The notes under the pieces are model-generated. The model saw nothing but the letters and a program-made list of their open reading frames with translations. It had not been told where the DNA came from and did not search any database. From positions 6,213,001 to 6,277,000 of the forward strand of contig NZ_CP071793.1 of NCBI RefSeq assembly GCF_017498545.1: a stretch of DNA of 64,000 bases, given 5' to 3'. The stretch's first letter is position 1; the number at the start of each line of letters is the position of its first letter. The stretch comes from Sulfidibacter corallicola. Its GTDB lineage: Bacteria; Acidobacteriota; Holophagae; Acanthopleuribacterales; Acanthopleuribacteraceae. The position numbers and the translations under genes were made by a program. This document shows, in pieces, positions 10,077-19,706 of the stretch.

Positions 10077-10104
10077 TTGGAAAAAAGCGTCATTGTTGTA
10101 TGCT
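10077..10104 (+). promoter_or_regulatory. Putative promoter for the gene at 10211
   Basis: TTGGAA (10077-10082), a 16-bp spacer and TATGCT (10099-10104), about 105 bp ahead of the GTG start. Fair match to sigma-70 consensus. Confidence 0.4.
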
Positions 10105-10210
10105 TGGCTTCCGTTAACAAGGGTACCGACCTGATTTCCGAAGACCGCCATCGCGCCGGCTTCCTGTCCTTTTCGCCGCTGTCGAGAACCACTTCGAGCC
10201 GAGGCAGAAT

Positions 10211-11440
10211 GTGTACTCAAGAATCTTGATCCTTACCCTCCTGCTGATGTCGTCGATCCTGTTCTCGTGGCATCATTGGTCGGTTTACCTCGATCGAAGT
10301 GCCGCCTTTCCAGCCGTGGAGGACGACGCGTTGGTGCTCGCACGCCACCCCGAGGACCACCTGGCCTTGGAAATCCATTCCGCGGTGGCGCCCCATTTCG
10401 ACGGACAGTTGTACCCGTTGCACATGCCCTTCTCGGAAGTCAGCCTGACCTTGGTGGAAGGGTTCCTCGCCCGAAATCAGGAGGCGATGACCCGGCTGAT
10501 CCGCCTTCACCAGAAAGACGACACCCAGTGGCGTGTTCGCGATCCCGATCTGCGTCACCATTCCAGACAACCGGGAATCCTGGGGGACGAGGCGACCAGC
10601 GGCATGTCCAGCGACCTGTTGCTGGATTGGTCGGGCTCGTTGGCGGTGTACGGTGCCTTTCGCGAGTCCGAGCTGGGCAAACACGACGAAATGCGCCAGG
10701 CCCTGATGCTGTCGGCCGATCTCCGCGATCTGGCCCTGCACAATCCCAGTGCCGAGATGCTCAACAACACCCGGCATTGGCGGTTCCGGTTGCTCAGCCT
10801 GTTGGCGTTTCACCGCAGCAAGGCCTTGCCGGTCGAAGATGCCCTGGCGTTGGTGCCCGATACCATGCTGCTGCGGAAGGCACTCAGTACCGCGATGTAC
10901 ACCCGCTTGCGCGATATCGAGGCGGAAGTGAAAAAAATGGGGCGCAGTTCCTCGGTGTTCCAACCCATATCGCGGGACCGGGAGTGCCTGCTGCTCGTTC
11001 GCCGCCTCTACGGTTTCTACAATGGCGATCGCATGCGCGAGCCGCTGCTGAACAAAGTGCCCCCTTCGGATTGGTTCCAGATTACGCCTCACCGCTATCG
11101 GTTCGACCCTCGCTGGCTGCGCGACGAACTGGAGCGGATGATGGTGGAAACCGGGCTGGAAATGGTACTGCAGGACGCCACGCGTCTCATCGTGGTGCTC
11201 GGGCCCGATGCCCCCTCGCACGTCGTTGCGGCGCGGGCGGATGCGATCGATCGATTGGGATTGGTCAATCCCTTCGACGGTCGACGCTACAGATTGGATG
11301 CCGAGGGGCGTCTTTTGATGCTGCCTTCGGGTCACCGTTGGACGGCCTGGTTGGGCCCGCGTGAGGACCTGCACGAAAAGTGGGGTGATTGGATCGCACT
11401 CCCGGCGCATCCCGTCAAAAACGCCAGAATCGAGCACTGA
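10211..11440 (+). CDS. Unknown protein with N-terminal membrane anchor or signal
   Basis: A 409-residue protein starting at GTG 10211, with GAGG about 7 bp upstream. Residues about 4-20 are hydrophobic ('ILILTLLLMSSILFSW') and act as a signal or anchor; the rest is soluble and mostly helical. I recognise no family. The C-terminal third ('LGLVNPFDGRRYRLDAEGRLLMLPSG') resembles pseudopilin-like or periplasmic text describing a small beta unit, but no motif is decisive. Codon usage matches the neighbouring genes. The next gene follows after about 350 bp, so co-transcription is uncertain. Confidence 0.75.
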   Translation: MYSRILILTLLLMSSILFSWHHWSVYLDRSAAFPAVEDDALVLARHPEDHLALEIHSAVAPHFDGQLYPLHMPFSEVSLTLVEGFLARNQEAMTRLIRLHQKDDTQWRVRDPDLRHHSRQPGILGDEATSGMSSDLLLDWSGSLAVYGAFRESELGKHDEMRQALMLSADLRDLALHNPSAEMLNNTRHWRFRLLSLLAFHRSKALPVEDALALVPDTMLLRKALSTAMYTRLRDIEAEVKKMGRSSSVFQPISRDRECLLLVRRLYGFYNGDRMREPLLNKVPPSDWFQITPHRYRFDPRWLRDELERMMVETGLEMVLQDATRLIVVLGPDAPSHVVAARADAIDRLGLVNPFDGRRYRLDAEGRLLMLPSGHRWTAWLGPREDLHEKWGDWIALPAHPVKNARIEH

Positions 11441-11788
11441 TCGTCCCGGACGGGGAAAAGCCTTTCCGTCTCGTTCCTGGACGCCTCATGCGTCGTCGCC
11501 CGATCGCCGATCGTCGGCACCCATCGCGACGGGACCCTCCAGCACCCGTTTTACGCCCCATGGAAAGAGGGGACCGGCAAATGCGGTTCGTCCGGGATCA
11601 GTTTGGCCTTGCCGGATCGCCGCGCTTTTTCCATACTTGGGATATCGCCACCACAACCCTTCTCTGGTCCATAGATCCGCTCTTGGATCCGAAATCAGTT
11701 GCAGGTGTCGAGTTGCGTCGTGGTCCCGGCGAACGCTGCGAAACGTGAATCTTCAATCATCGAGACAGTTTGTGAGGAGTGTCCCTAT
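11441..11788. other. Intergenic region
   Basis: No gene, repeat or clear terminator is visible. It separates two unknown membrane-associated genes on the same strand. Confidence 0.4.
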
Positions 11789-12493
11789 ATGAGTAACGGC
11801 AAGAAAGGATGTGTGATCGCGGGATTGGGTTGTGGCACCATGATGCTCGTGGGCATGGGCATCGCGGGTTTTTTCATGTACCAGCAGGCCAAGGCCATTC
11901 AGGAAGGAATCGAGAATCCCGAACCCAGGGCACTGGAGCTCTTGGGAACGACGAGCCTGCCCGAGGGCTATTACGCCCAGATGGCGATGGGTGTGCCTTT
12001 CGTGATGGATGTGGTGTTCCTCTCCGATCGGCCGCCGAGCGAAGGAGAGCCGGGTCCCGATGGGCTTCAGAGCCAACGGGTGTTCATGTTCATGCAAATG
12101 AAAATCGCCAATATCAAGGAATCCGAGCTGGAAGCGTTCATTTCCGGGGAGGCCGACCAGTCCGATGTCCTGAGCCAATCGGGGATCCAGGTGGATCAGA
12201 GCCAAGTCATTCAGCGCGGCTTTTTCGATATGGAAGGCGGGAAAGTTCACTACATGACCCAGCGGGGTGAGGTCAAATTCGGGAACAACGCCAACTTCAA
12301 CAATCGCGACGGCCTCTCCACCCTGTTCGTCGTCCATTGCGAAAGCGATCCCAAGGTGCGTTTCGGCGTTTGGTTCAGCAACGATCCGGATCCCAGTGTG
12401 CCTCTCGACCAGTTGGACGTGATCGGTACCGCCGCCGACCCCGAGGCTTTTCGCGGGCTGATGAGTCACTTCGGATTCTGCAACGCCAATTAA
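11789..12493 (+). CDS. Unknown single-pass membrane protein
   Basis: 234 residues from ATG 11789, preferred over an ATG 90 bp earlier because GAGGAG lies 9 bp before it and the next residues lead straight into a membrane segment. Residues about 7-27 ('GCVIAGLGCGTMMLVGMGIAGFFMY' region) form one transmembrane helix; the remaining 200 residues would be extracytoplasmic. The soluble part has mixed alpha/beta composition and no motif that I recognise. A 9-bp inverted repeat (12545-12553 with 12567-12575) about 50 bp downstream could end the transcript, though no U-tract follows. Confidence 0.75.
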   Translation: MSNGKKGCVIAGLGCGTMMLVGMGIAGFFMYQQAKAIQEGIENPEPRALELLGTTSLPEGYYAQMAMGVPFVMDVVFLSDRPPSEGEPGPDGLQSQRVFMFMQMKIANIKESELEAFISGEADQSDVLSQSGIQVDQSQVIQRGFFDMEGGKVHYMTQRGEVKFGNNANFNNRDGLSTLFVVHCESDPKVRFGVWFSNDPDPSVPLDQLDVIGTAADPEAFRGLMSHFGFCNAN

Positions 12494-12649
12494 GTGAATC
12501 CCACCGGAGCATATCGATGCTCGAAGAGGGGAGAGACCCGTGAAGGAAACCCGGTGCCGTCGTTATCGGGTTTCCTCGCTTCGGGGTGGATGTCGCCTCG
12601 CAAGCCGATGCGAACCGGAGGGTTCGCCTGCCCCTGGAGGACCTGACCG

Positions 12650-13174
12650 ATGCCCATGGAAGTTCGTGTCGTCGCCTACGATCCCGATTGGCCGCAGATG
12701 TTCCGGAACGAGTCACGGCAAATCGCGGCCGTTCTCGGGCCCGACCTGATCGAGATCCACCACATCGGCAGTACCGCGATCACGGGGATCTACGCCAAGC
12801 CGATCATCGACATGCTGGGCGAGGCTCGCCACTTGGCAGCCGTCGATCGCCACGCCGCGGAAATGACCGACTTGGGATACGAAGCCCTGGGCGAATTCGG
12901 GATCCCCGGGCGACGCTATTTCCGCAAGGAAACGCCGGAGGGCCGTAGAACCCACCATCTGCACGTCTTTTCCGCGGGATGCGACCAGGTGCGGCGCCAC
13001 CTGGGCTTCCGCGACTTCATGAACCGCCATCCCGAATGGGCCCAAAGGTATTCGGCCCTGAAACGAAAACTGGCGGCGGCGCACCCCGACGATATCGAGG
13101 CCTACATGGACGGCAAGGATCCCTTCATCGGCGAGATCGACCGTCTGGTGGCACGCCGGCAATCGGGAGACTGA
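12650..13174 (+). CDS. GrpB family (UPF0157) nucleotidyltransferase-like protein
   Basis: 174 residues. The signature of the GrpB/UPF0157 family is clear: 'IHHIGSTAITGIYAKPIIDML' near residues 36-56, where HxGST and the downstream PxxD correspond to the nucleotidyltransferase-fold active region, and 'HHLHVF' at about 103-108. Length fits the family (about 170-180). The biochemical role of bacterial GrpB proteins is not settled, though fold relatives move nucleotides. GGAGG sits about 13 bp before the ATG; a second ATG two codons later is also possible. Confidence 0.88.
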   Translation: MPMEVRVVAYDPDWPQMFRNESRQIAAVLGPDLIEIHHIGSTAITGIYAKPIIDMLGEARHLAAVDRHAAEMTDLGYEALGEFGIPGRRYFRKETPEGRRTHHLHVFSAGCDQVRRHLGFRDFMNRHPEWAQRYSALKRKLAAAHPDDIEAYMDGKDPFIGEIDRLVARRQSGD

Positions 13175-13317
13175 TCCTCCCGCCGAGATGATCCGCTGCG
13201 GATGGTATACTTCCGGTCGCGGCGCGCGGAACCTGGGCGCTCCAATGGGATCGAAGACCGCTGCGGTCTGTGCGGACCTGCGCCGACTCCCGCGTCGAAG
13301 AGGATGATGTCGAACCC

Positions 13318-14946
13318 ATGCTTTACGAACTCAGCAATTTGAAGCTGCCGGTAGGCGCTTCTCCGCAACCGCTGGAAGATGCCGTTGCCGGTCAGATCCG
13401 CGTAACCGCCGACCGTATCCAACGCGCGCGCATCACGCGCGAAGCGCTGGATGCGCGCAAAAAACCCCATCTCTTTCGGGTGGTGACCGTCGAATTCCGC
13501 GTCGATCCGCCGTTGCCGGAGCCGCTACCCAAGAACGTCCGCGTCCAGCCTGTTTCTCGGCTGGACATCACACGACCGGCGCCCTTGCCGCTGCGCGAGC
13601 CCGCCGTTCCCGGAGCGGGTCGGCGACCGGTAGTCGTGGTCGGCTCGGGGCCGGCGGGTCTCTTCGCGGCCCTGGCCCTGGGTGAGGCCGGCCTGCCGAC
13701 GATCCTGCTGGAGCGCGGGAAACCGGTGGAGACGCGCATGCGCGACATCGGTCAACTCCGCTCGCACGGCGATCTGGATCCCGAGAGCAATGTCTGCTTC
13801 GGCGAAGGCGGCGCGGGCACCTACACCGACGGCAAACTCTACACGCGCGTCAAACACTCCTACGTGCGCTGGGTTTACCGGCGATTGGTGGATTTCGGGG
13901 CGCCGGAACGCATTTTGGTCGATGCACATCCGCACCTGGGAACCGACAAATTGGTGCGGTTGGTGAAGCATCTCCGGCTTCACCTGCAGGAGCGCGGGGT
14001 CACGGTGCGGTTCGGCGCGCTCGTGTCGCGTCTGTTGGTGCGCGATGCGCGGGTTCACGGTGTGCGGCTGGCCGACGGGGAAGAGATCGAGGCCGACCGA
14101 GTCGTGCTGGCGATCGGTCACTCGGCCCGCGACACCTTGGCCAACCTGTTGGAAGACGGGGTGAAAATGGAACCCAAGTCTTTCGCGGTCGGCGTTCGGG
14201 CCGAGCATCCCCAGGAACTCATCAACTTGTCCCAATACGGAACCGCGTCGCCGCCGGAAGACATCGGGGCGGCCGCCTACCGGCTCACCCACCAGGTGCC
14301 CGACGCGAATCTGGGTCGCCGCGGCGTCTATTCGTTCTGCATGTGCCCGGGCGGTTTCATCGTTCCCAGCCCGACGGAGGTCGCGCACATGGCGATCAAC
14401 GGCATGAGCAACGCCAACCGCTCGGCGCCCTACGCCAATTCGGGCATCGTGGTGCAGGTCATGCCCGAGGACCTGGCCCGGCACGGCTACGCCCACCATC
14501 CCTTGATGGGGATTCGCTTTCAACGGGATCTGGAAGCGGCGGCCTTTCGGTCGACGGACACGGCCTATGGCGCACCGGGCATGCGCATCGACGATTTCGT
14601 TGCGCGCAGGGCGCGGGGCCGTATGGCCGGTACGCACTTTCGACCCAAGGCCGAGCCTCACGATTTGTGGGAACTCCTACCGAACTGGATCGCCGAGCCG
14701 CTCAGCCAGGGGCTGAAGCGCTTCGATCGGTTGATCAAGGGATACGCGGGGGCCGAAGGGAACCTGTTGGCGGTGGAAAGCCGAACCAGCGCGCCGATTC
14801 GGATCCCGCGCAACGAGGTCTTCGAGGCCGAGGGTATGGCGGGTTTGTATCCGGTCGGAGAAGGTGCGGGTTACGCCGGTGGTATCGTCAGCGCGGCGGT
14901 GGACGGACTGCGCGCCGCCGAACACATCATCGAAACCTGGTCCTGA
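13318..14946 (+). CDS. FAD-dependent dehydrogenase-like flavoprotein (COG2509 type)
   Basis: 542 residues from ATG 13318; the longer frame from 13270 adds 16 residues that do not resemble the family, which begins like 'LYELSNLKLPVG'. Residues 1-90 are the small N-terminal domain typical of this group ('ARKKPHLFRVVTVEFRV'). The Rossmann dinucleotide motif VVVVGSGPAGL lies at about 105-115. Mid-protein motifs include 'CFGEGGAGTYTDGKLYTR' and the C-terminal FAD motif 'LYPVGEGAGYAGGIVSAAVDGL'. COG2509 proteins are annotated as uncharacterised FAD-utilising dehydrogenases; the substrate is unknown. The gene stands alone, followed by a repeat field. Confidence 0.9.
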   Translation: MLYELSNLKLPVGASPQPLEDAVAGQIRVTADRIQRARITREALDARKKPHLFRVVTVEFRVDPPLPEPLPKNVRVQPVSRLDITRPAPLPLREPAVPGAGRRPVVVVGSGPAGLFAALALGEAGLPTILLERGKPVETRMRDIGQLRSHGDLDPESNVCFGEGGAGTYTDGKLYTRVKHSYVRWVYRRLVDFGAPERILVDAHPHLGTDKLVRLVKHLRLHLQERGVTVRFGALVSRLLVRDARVHGVRLADGEEIEADRVVLAIGHSARDTLANLLEDGVKMEPKSFAVGVRAEHPQELINLSQYGTASPPEDIGAAAYRLTHQVPDANLGRRGVYSFCMCPGGFIVPSPTEVAHMAINGMSNANRSAPYANSGIVVQVMPEDLARHGYAHHPLMGIRFQRDLEAAAFRSTDTAYGAPGMRIDDFVARRARGRMAGTHFRPKAEPHDLWELLPNWIAEPLSQGLKRFDRLIKGYAGAEGNLLAVESRTSAPIRIPRNEVFEAEGMAGLYPVGEGAGYAGGIVSAAVDGLRAAEHIIETWS

Positions 14947-15059
14947 TCTGGTTGCCAGGTTTCGCGAGCCGAGCCCGGACCATTCAGGGAACCATCGCCA
15001 TTGGAAGTGGCCAAGCTCGGTATCCCCGTTTCCAAAGAGCACAGTCGATCACGCCGCTG

Positions 15060-15545
15060 GCCGCGCGCCAGCGAAGCCGCCAAGTCCAAAGCCCCCGCCT
15101 CGAGAGAGGGGCGTGCGGCCTGTAGGTTCACCAGCTTGGTGAACCAATCGAAGCAACTCAAGCAACAAAAATCCATTGCGCCAAAGAGCAATGCACGGAA
15201 TCACCCTCGCGACCCCAATCCGAAGCCGCCAAGTCCAAAGTCCCCGGATCGAGAGAGGGGCGTGCGGCCTGTAGGTTGGGCTGCCAGCCCGACAAATCGA
15301 AGCGACCCAGGCAGCGGTAGTGGGAAAGCGCCAAAGAGCGAAGCCAACACTCCGTTGGCAGCGCGCCAGCGAAGCTGCAAAGTCCAAAGTTCCCGCATTG
15401 CGAGAGGGGCGTGAGGCCTGTAGGTTCACCAGCTTGGTGAACCAATCGAAGCAACCCAGTTAGCGTTTCAGTGGAATGCTCAAGAGCGAAGCCGATCCCT
15501 TTCGTCGAAGGGCCTCCCGTCGAAATCCCCAAGCTTTGAGGTTCC
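15060..15545 (+). repeat. Hairpin-repeat block, forward units (three copies)
   Basis: Three units of about 150 bp. Each has a 'GAGAGGGGCGTGNGGCCTGTAGGTT'-like lead-in, a hairpin, then 'AATCGAAGCRAC', then 'CAAAGAGCGAAGCC' and 'AGTCCAAAGT'. Hairpins lie at 15125-15145 (stem GGTTCACCA / TGGTGAACC, loop GCT), 15276-15292 (TTGGGCT / AGCCCGA, loop GCC) and 15423-15443 (same as the first). The lead-in and trailer are conserved while the stems differ but still pair. Confidence 0.75.
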
Positions 15546-15689
15546 CGATGCGGAAACTGGTGGTAGGGCGCTGACGACGGAAGCCTTTCAGCGAAACTTT
15601 TGGCTCCGCTCCTTGGGATCGTGTGATCTTGTGATCTGGCCCACTTGGAAGTGTCGGCCCGGCACTCTGGGTGGATCCGGCACGTACAG

Positions 15690-16335
15690 CGACGACGCCC
15701 CTCTCAGGGGGTGGCAACTACGAGACGACCCCCCTTGACGGATGGCCTTTCATCGAAGGATGGGTTTCGTTGTTGGACATTCTGATAAACCGTAGGTTGG
15801 GTCGCTTCGACATGTCGGCCCGGCGGGCTTACCGCCCCTGCCATACCGGCCGTGACCAACCGACAGCGACGACGCTTCTCTCAGCATGCGGGAACTACGA
15901 GACAACGCACTTCGCTGGAGAACCTTCCGCGGAAGAATCGGCTTCGCTCTTGGGCATCCCGATAAACCGTAGGGATGCGTTGCTTCGATTGGTGGAGCAG
16001 GCTGCTCCACCTACAGGCCAGGTTTCTCTCTCGGTAGTCGGGAACAGCGAGGATGGGTACTCCGGAGTGGGCGTTTCGGGAAAGAATCGGCTTCGCTCTT
16101 GGGCATCCTGATAAACCGTAGGGATGTGTTGCTTCGATTGGTGGAGCAGGCTGCTCCACCTACAGGCATGGTTCCTCCTCGCTGCGTTCGGGAACTTCCG
16201 CGCTGAGGCACTTCGACGTGTCGGCCGGGCCGGCCAACCTACCGCGACGACGCCCCTCTCACAAAGCGGGAACCTCAAAGTGATTCGCTTCGCATCGTTG
16301 GTCTCAGCGGCGATATCGGCGCTCGATCGGCCCTG
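15690..16335 (-). repeat. Hairpin-repeat block, reverse units (about four copies)
   Basis: The same family as 15060-15545, in the opposite orientation. Hairpin cores lie at 15815-15831 (imperfect), 15991-16011 and 16140-16160 (stem GGTGGAGCA / TGCTCCACC) and 16221-16237 (read in reverse TTGGCCG / CGGCCGA). Units also share 'GAATCGGCTTCGCTCTTGGG' followed by 'CAT(C)C(Y)GATAAACCGTAGG'. Together with the forward block this makes a large inverted arrangement. Confidence 0.72.
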
Positions 16336-16342
16336 GTACACG

Positions 16343-16369
16343 AAAAAGGCCTCGGTGGGACCGAGGCCT
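16343..16369 (-). terminator. Rho-independent terminator of the tricorn protease gene
   Basis: On the minus strand a perfect stem GGCCTCGGT / ACCGAGGCC with loop CCC is followed by TTTTT. It lies about 50 bp after the stop codon at 16422. Confidence 0.85.
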
Positions 16370-16421
16370 CGATGTGCATGTCTCGTGGTGGAACCCCGAG
16401 ACGTGTCGATAGGGATGATGT

Positions 16422-19400
16422 TTATTTGGCGTCGATCTGCTTCAGCAGTTCGTCCACCGCGCGTTTCAATTGCGGGTCGCGGCCCGCCGCGTAGTCGTCC
16501 GGCGCTTCGTCGACGAGGATGTCGGGCTCGGCCGGGCCGTTTTCCATGTTTTGGTCGGTCGCCTTGGCGTACCAGCCGCGGTAGGGCATGCGCACCCGCG
16601 AACCGTCGATGAGGCCAACCGAACCGGTCGAGATGACCGCGCCGAAGGTCGGCTGTCCGATCAGCAGGCCACGGTTCAGGTTCTTGAAGGCGTGCGAGAA
16701 GATCTCGGCGTTGGAATAGCTGAATTCGTTGCACAGCGCCACGGCCGGGGCGACCCAAGCCGAGAGCGGCAGGCGTTCACCGTAGGGGTAGAACTTGCGG
16801 AAGTTGTGCTTTTCCTTCTCCAGCTTGCCCGCGGCACCGCGCGGAATGGTGAAGGCGTGTTGGCGGACGCTGAGGACCGTCATCATGTAATCCGTGGTCC
16901 AACCGCCGTTGTTGAAACGAACGTCGATGACCAGGCCGTCCTTGCCCTGGCCGCTGGCGGTGATGGCGGTTTCGAATCGCTCGAAACTGGGGATGTTCAT
17001 GGAGCGGATGTGAACGTAGCCGAGGCGGCCCTTCGAGTACTTCTCCGTCAACGCGCGGCGGGACTTCACGAAGCTCTCGTAGAGTTGGCTGCGCTGGCGC
17101 TCGGTGGGTCGAATGATCACCTGGCGGGCCTTGCCCTTGGCGTTCTCCACCGTCAGCACCACCTTCTCGTTGACCGTATCCACCAACAGCGCGTAGATGT
17201 TGGTTTTCGGGCCGATCTTCTCGCCGTCGACCGCCGTGATGACATCGCCCACGGAAAGGCGCGAGGACTCGCGGTCGGCCGGTGTGTTCGGCAGGACCCG
17301 AACCACTTCGACACCCTTGGCCACGGGTACCAGTTCGGCACCCAACAAACCGGTCTTCTCCTCGGCGGTTTCGTAGCGGTTCTTGCCGTAGAAGCCCATG
17401 TGGCTGGCGTTCAGTTCGCCGAGCATCATGTTGAGCACGTCTTCGAAGTCGCGATCCGTGGACGCCAACGTGGCCCAGGATCGGTACTTGTCGTGGGCTT
17501 CCTGCCAGTCGGCGCCGTGGAAGTCGGGATCGTAGAAGCTGTCGTGCAGCGCGCGCCAGGCCTCGTCGAAGATCTGGAGATGTTCCAGGGGATGGTTGAT
17601 GGCCATGCGGGCCTTGAAGCCGAGGGGCTCGACCTTGCCGCCTTTCGAGGCGATGCGAACCACCTTACCGCCCTGCTTGATCGCGAACAGGTGCTTGAAG
17701 CCGGGGCCCATTTTCAGGTAGGTCGGGTTCAATTTGTTCTTGGTGACGTTCTCCAGCTTGGTGCCGTCCCACTTGATCTTGAAGACGTCGCGACCCGTGA
17801 ACCGCGGCGCATTGTTGCCGGTGGTGCCGAGGAAGTAGATCGTCTTGCCGTCCTCGGAAAACTGCGGTGCGCTTTCGTCGCCAGGGAAGGCCGTCACCTG
17901 GACCAGCCGTTCGTGGATATCCTCGAAATCGATGGTGATCGGTTCGGGCTCCTCCGTCTGCTTGTCCTTCTTGTCCTTGGTCTCGTCCTTCTCGCGTTCC
18001 TTCGAGCCATCCTTGCTGACCGGCTCGACGACCTCTTCCTCCCAATCGGCCGAGGTCTTTTCCCAATCGCGTTTGCGCAGCCAGACCATCCAGACGTCGT
18101 GGTCGACGCCCTCGCGCGCCGAGATGAAGCTCAGTTTGGTTCCGTCGGGACTCCACGCCGGCCGGATATCCATGCGCGGGTGAAGGGTGATGTTGGTCGC
18201 CGGACGCGAGCCGTCGATCGGCTGGATGTAGATGTCGGCATTGAAGGTCAAATCTTCCTGGGCGTAGGCCAACCAGCGACTGTCGGGGCTCCAGTTCAGG
18301 CTGCCGGGGGGCGACCATCCCTCGTAGAGCGCCCGTTCTTTGCCCAATGTGAAGTCGTCGCCGTAATCGGCCACGATCAGGTCGGCGACCCCGCGAATGA
18401 AGGCGACCTTTTTGCCGTCCGGGGAAATCGACGGTCGACGCTCGTCGCGTTGGTCGTCGGTGAGGCGAACCGTGCGGTGGGTCAAGCTGCGGAAGAGATC
18501 GGTCTGGTCTTCGTCGGCGGCGACCAGCGCGTACAGATCGTACTGGCCTTCGCGATCGGAACTGAAGATCAGGGTTTGATCGTCGGCCCACGCCACGTCG
18601 CGGTCACGGTGAGCATGTCGCGTCAACTGAACGGTACGCGTCTTTTCCTTGTCGTTTTGAATCAGGAACAGCTCGCCGCGAATGACGAGTGCCGCGTACT
18701 TTCCGTTGGGCGAAACCGCGATCTCGGTGGCGTTCGCCGTGAAGGTCTTGCGCTCGATTTCGGAGAAGCGCTGGTCCTGGGCGACCTGAATGTCCACCGG
18801 CGAGGCCTTGCCGGTGTCGCCCTCCTGGAGGAAAATTCGCGTATCGGCTTCCATGACGTAGCGATTTCCGGCTACGTCGTACCAGCGCACGCCGTCTTTC
18901 TCGAAATGGGTGATCTGGCGGGGTTCTCCCTTGGCTTTGCCGGCATTGTCGAGGCTCACTCGGAAAATGTTGTGGGTGCCGTTTCGCTCGCTCACGAAAC
19001 AGAGCTCGCGTTTGGCGGCCCAGCGCGGGTGAAGATCGTTTCCGGCGAATTGGGTCAATTGGGTGTACCGCTTCTTCTTGGTGTCGTACAACCAGATTTC
19101 GCGATCGGCGGGACCGCGATAGCGTTTGCGCCATTCGCGCGTGGCGCCGCGAACCAGCGCGATGAAGCGGCCGTCGGGAGACATGGCCGGATTGCGACCC
19201 AGCCCGTCCAGTGCACGGGCGGGGGTGCCGCCCTCGACCGAGACGCCGTAGATCTCCGGCATCCAATGGAAGGGAGCGAAGTCGCGAATCGAGGTGAACA
19301 AAATGCGACCCTCGGGGGTCCAGTCGCAGACCACGTCGTCGCTGCTGCGATAGGTGAGGCGGCGCGGATCGCTGCCGTCGGACGCCATGATCCAGACGTC

Positions 19401-19706
19401 TTCGTTGCCCGATCTGTCGCTGTTGAAGGTCAGGTGCCGGCCGTCCGGTGCCCAGCGCGGCCGCGATTCATAGGCTTCGTGAACGGTGAGGCGGCGAGCC
19501 ACTCCGCCGTTGACGGGCACGGTCCAGATGTCACCCTGGAAATTGAAGGCGAGGGTCTCGCCATCGGGGCTGAGGGACGGGAAACGGGTGAAAGGTCGCC
19601 CGTCCTGGGCGAACAGGGGCAGGCAAAACAGGGCGATCGTAAGTAGGTGTGGAACGGAACGGAACCAGGAACTGAACGCTTTGCAGGGCAAGCAAATTCG
19701 CGTCAT
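16422..19706 (-). CDS. Tricorn-type protease, S41 family
   Basis: 1094 residues from ATG 19706 (GAGGGAG just upstream); the open frame extends 78 codons further but the signal peptide begins here. Residues 1-33 are a signal peptide ending FA/QDG. WD40/TolB-like propeller repeats ('PSLSPDGETLAFNFQGDIW', 'PAWSPDGTKLSFIS') fill about 35-680, with a charged Lys/Glu insert near 540-570. A PDZ-like segment lies at about 790-870, and an S41 peptidase core follows. The probable catalytic His is in 'GELNASHMG' (about H769), and the nucleophile is in 'NEFSYSNAEIF' (about S998). Length matches tricorn (about 1070). It likely trims peptides, here in the periplasm or outside the cell because of the signal peptide. 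Confidence 0.92.
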   Translation of the reverse strand: MTRICLPCKAFSSWFRSVPHLLTIALFCLPLFAQDGRPFTRFPSLSPDGETLAFNFQGDIWTVPVNGGVARRLTVHEAYESRPRWAPDGRHLTFNSDRSGNEDVWIMASDGSDPRRLTYRSSDDVVCDWTPEGRILFTSIRDFAPFHWMPEIYGVSVEGGTPARALDGLGRNPAMSPDGRFIALVRGATREWRKRYRGPADREIWLYDTKKKRYTQLTQFAGNDLHPRWAAKRELCFVSERNGTHNIFRVSLDNAGKAKGEPRQITHFEKDGVRWYDVAGNRYVMEADTRIFLQEGDTGKASPVDIQVAQDQRFSEIERKTFTANATEIAVSPNGKYAALVIRGELFLIQNDKEKTRTVQLTRHAHRDRDVAWADDQTLIFSSDREGQYDLYALVAADEDQTDLFRSLTHRTVRLTDDQRDERRPSISPDGKKVAFIRGVADLIVADYGDDFTLGKERALYEGWSPPGSLNWSPDSRWLAYAQEDLTFNADIYIQPIDGSRPATNITLHPRMDIRPAWSPDGTKLSFISAREGVDHDVWMVWLRKRDWEKTSADWEEEVVEPVSKDGSKEREKDETKDKKDKQTEEPEPITIDFEDIHERLVQVTAFPGDESAPQFSEDGKTIYFLGTTGNNAPRFTGRDVFKIKWDGTKLENVTKNKLNPTYLKMGPGFKHLFAIKQGGKVVRIASKGGKVEPLGFKARMAINHPLEHLQIFDEAWRALHDSFYDPDFHGADWQEAHDKYRSWATLASTDRDFEDVLNMMLGELNASHMGFYGKNRYETAEEKTGLLGAELVPVAKGVEVVRVLPNTPADRESSRLSVGDVITAVDGEKIGPKTNIYALLVDTVNEKVVLTVENAKGKARQVIIRPTERQRSQLYESFVKSRRALTEKYSKGRLGYVHIRSMNIPSFERFETAITASGQGKDGLVIDVRFNNGGWTTDYMMTVLSVRQHAFTIPRGAAGKLEKEKHNFRKFYPYGERLPLSAWVAPAVALCNEFSYSNAEIFSHAFKNLNRGLLIGQPTFGAVISTGSVGLIDGSRVRMPYRGWYAKATDQNMENGPAEPDILVDEAPDDYAAGRDPQLKRAVDELLKQIDAK

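Larger units (their letters stand above)
14947..16342. other. Gene-free region filled with hairpin repeats
   Basis: No gene can be supported across about 1.4 kb. Open frames here are short, occur on both strands through repeat units and lack ribosome sites. The content is two blocks of degenerate repeat units in opposite orientation, listed separately. Confidence 0.7.

Noticed and set aside
15895..16758. Open frames running through the hairpin repeats
   Set aside because: They repeat the same translated unit, lack start signals and cross into the protease gene on the same or opposite strand.
16470..19646. A 1058-codon open frame opposite the tricorn protease gene
   Set aside because: Same antisense effect; the real gene shows signal peptide, propeller and catalytic motifs.
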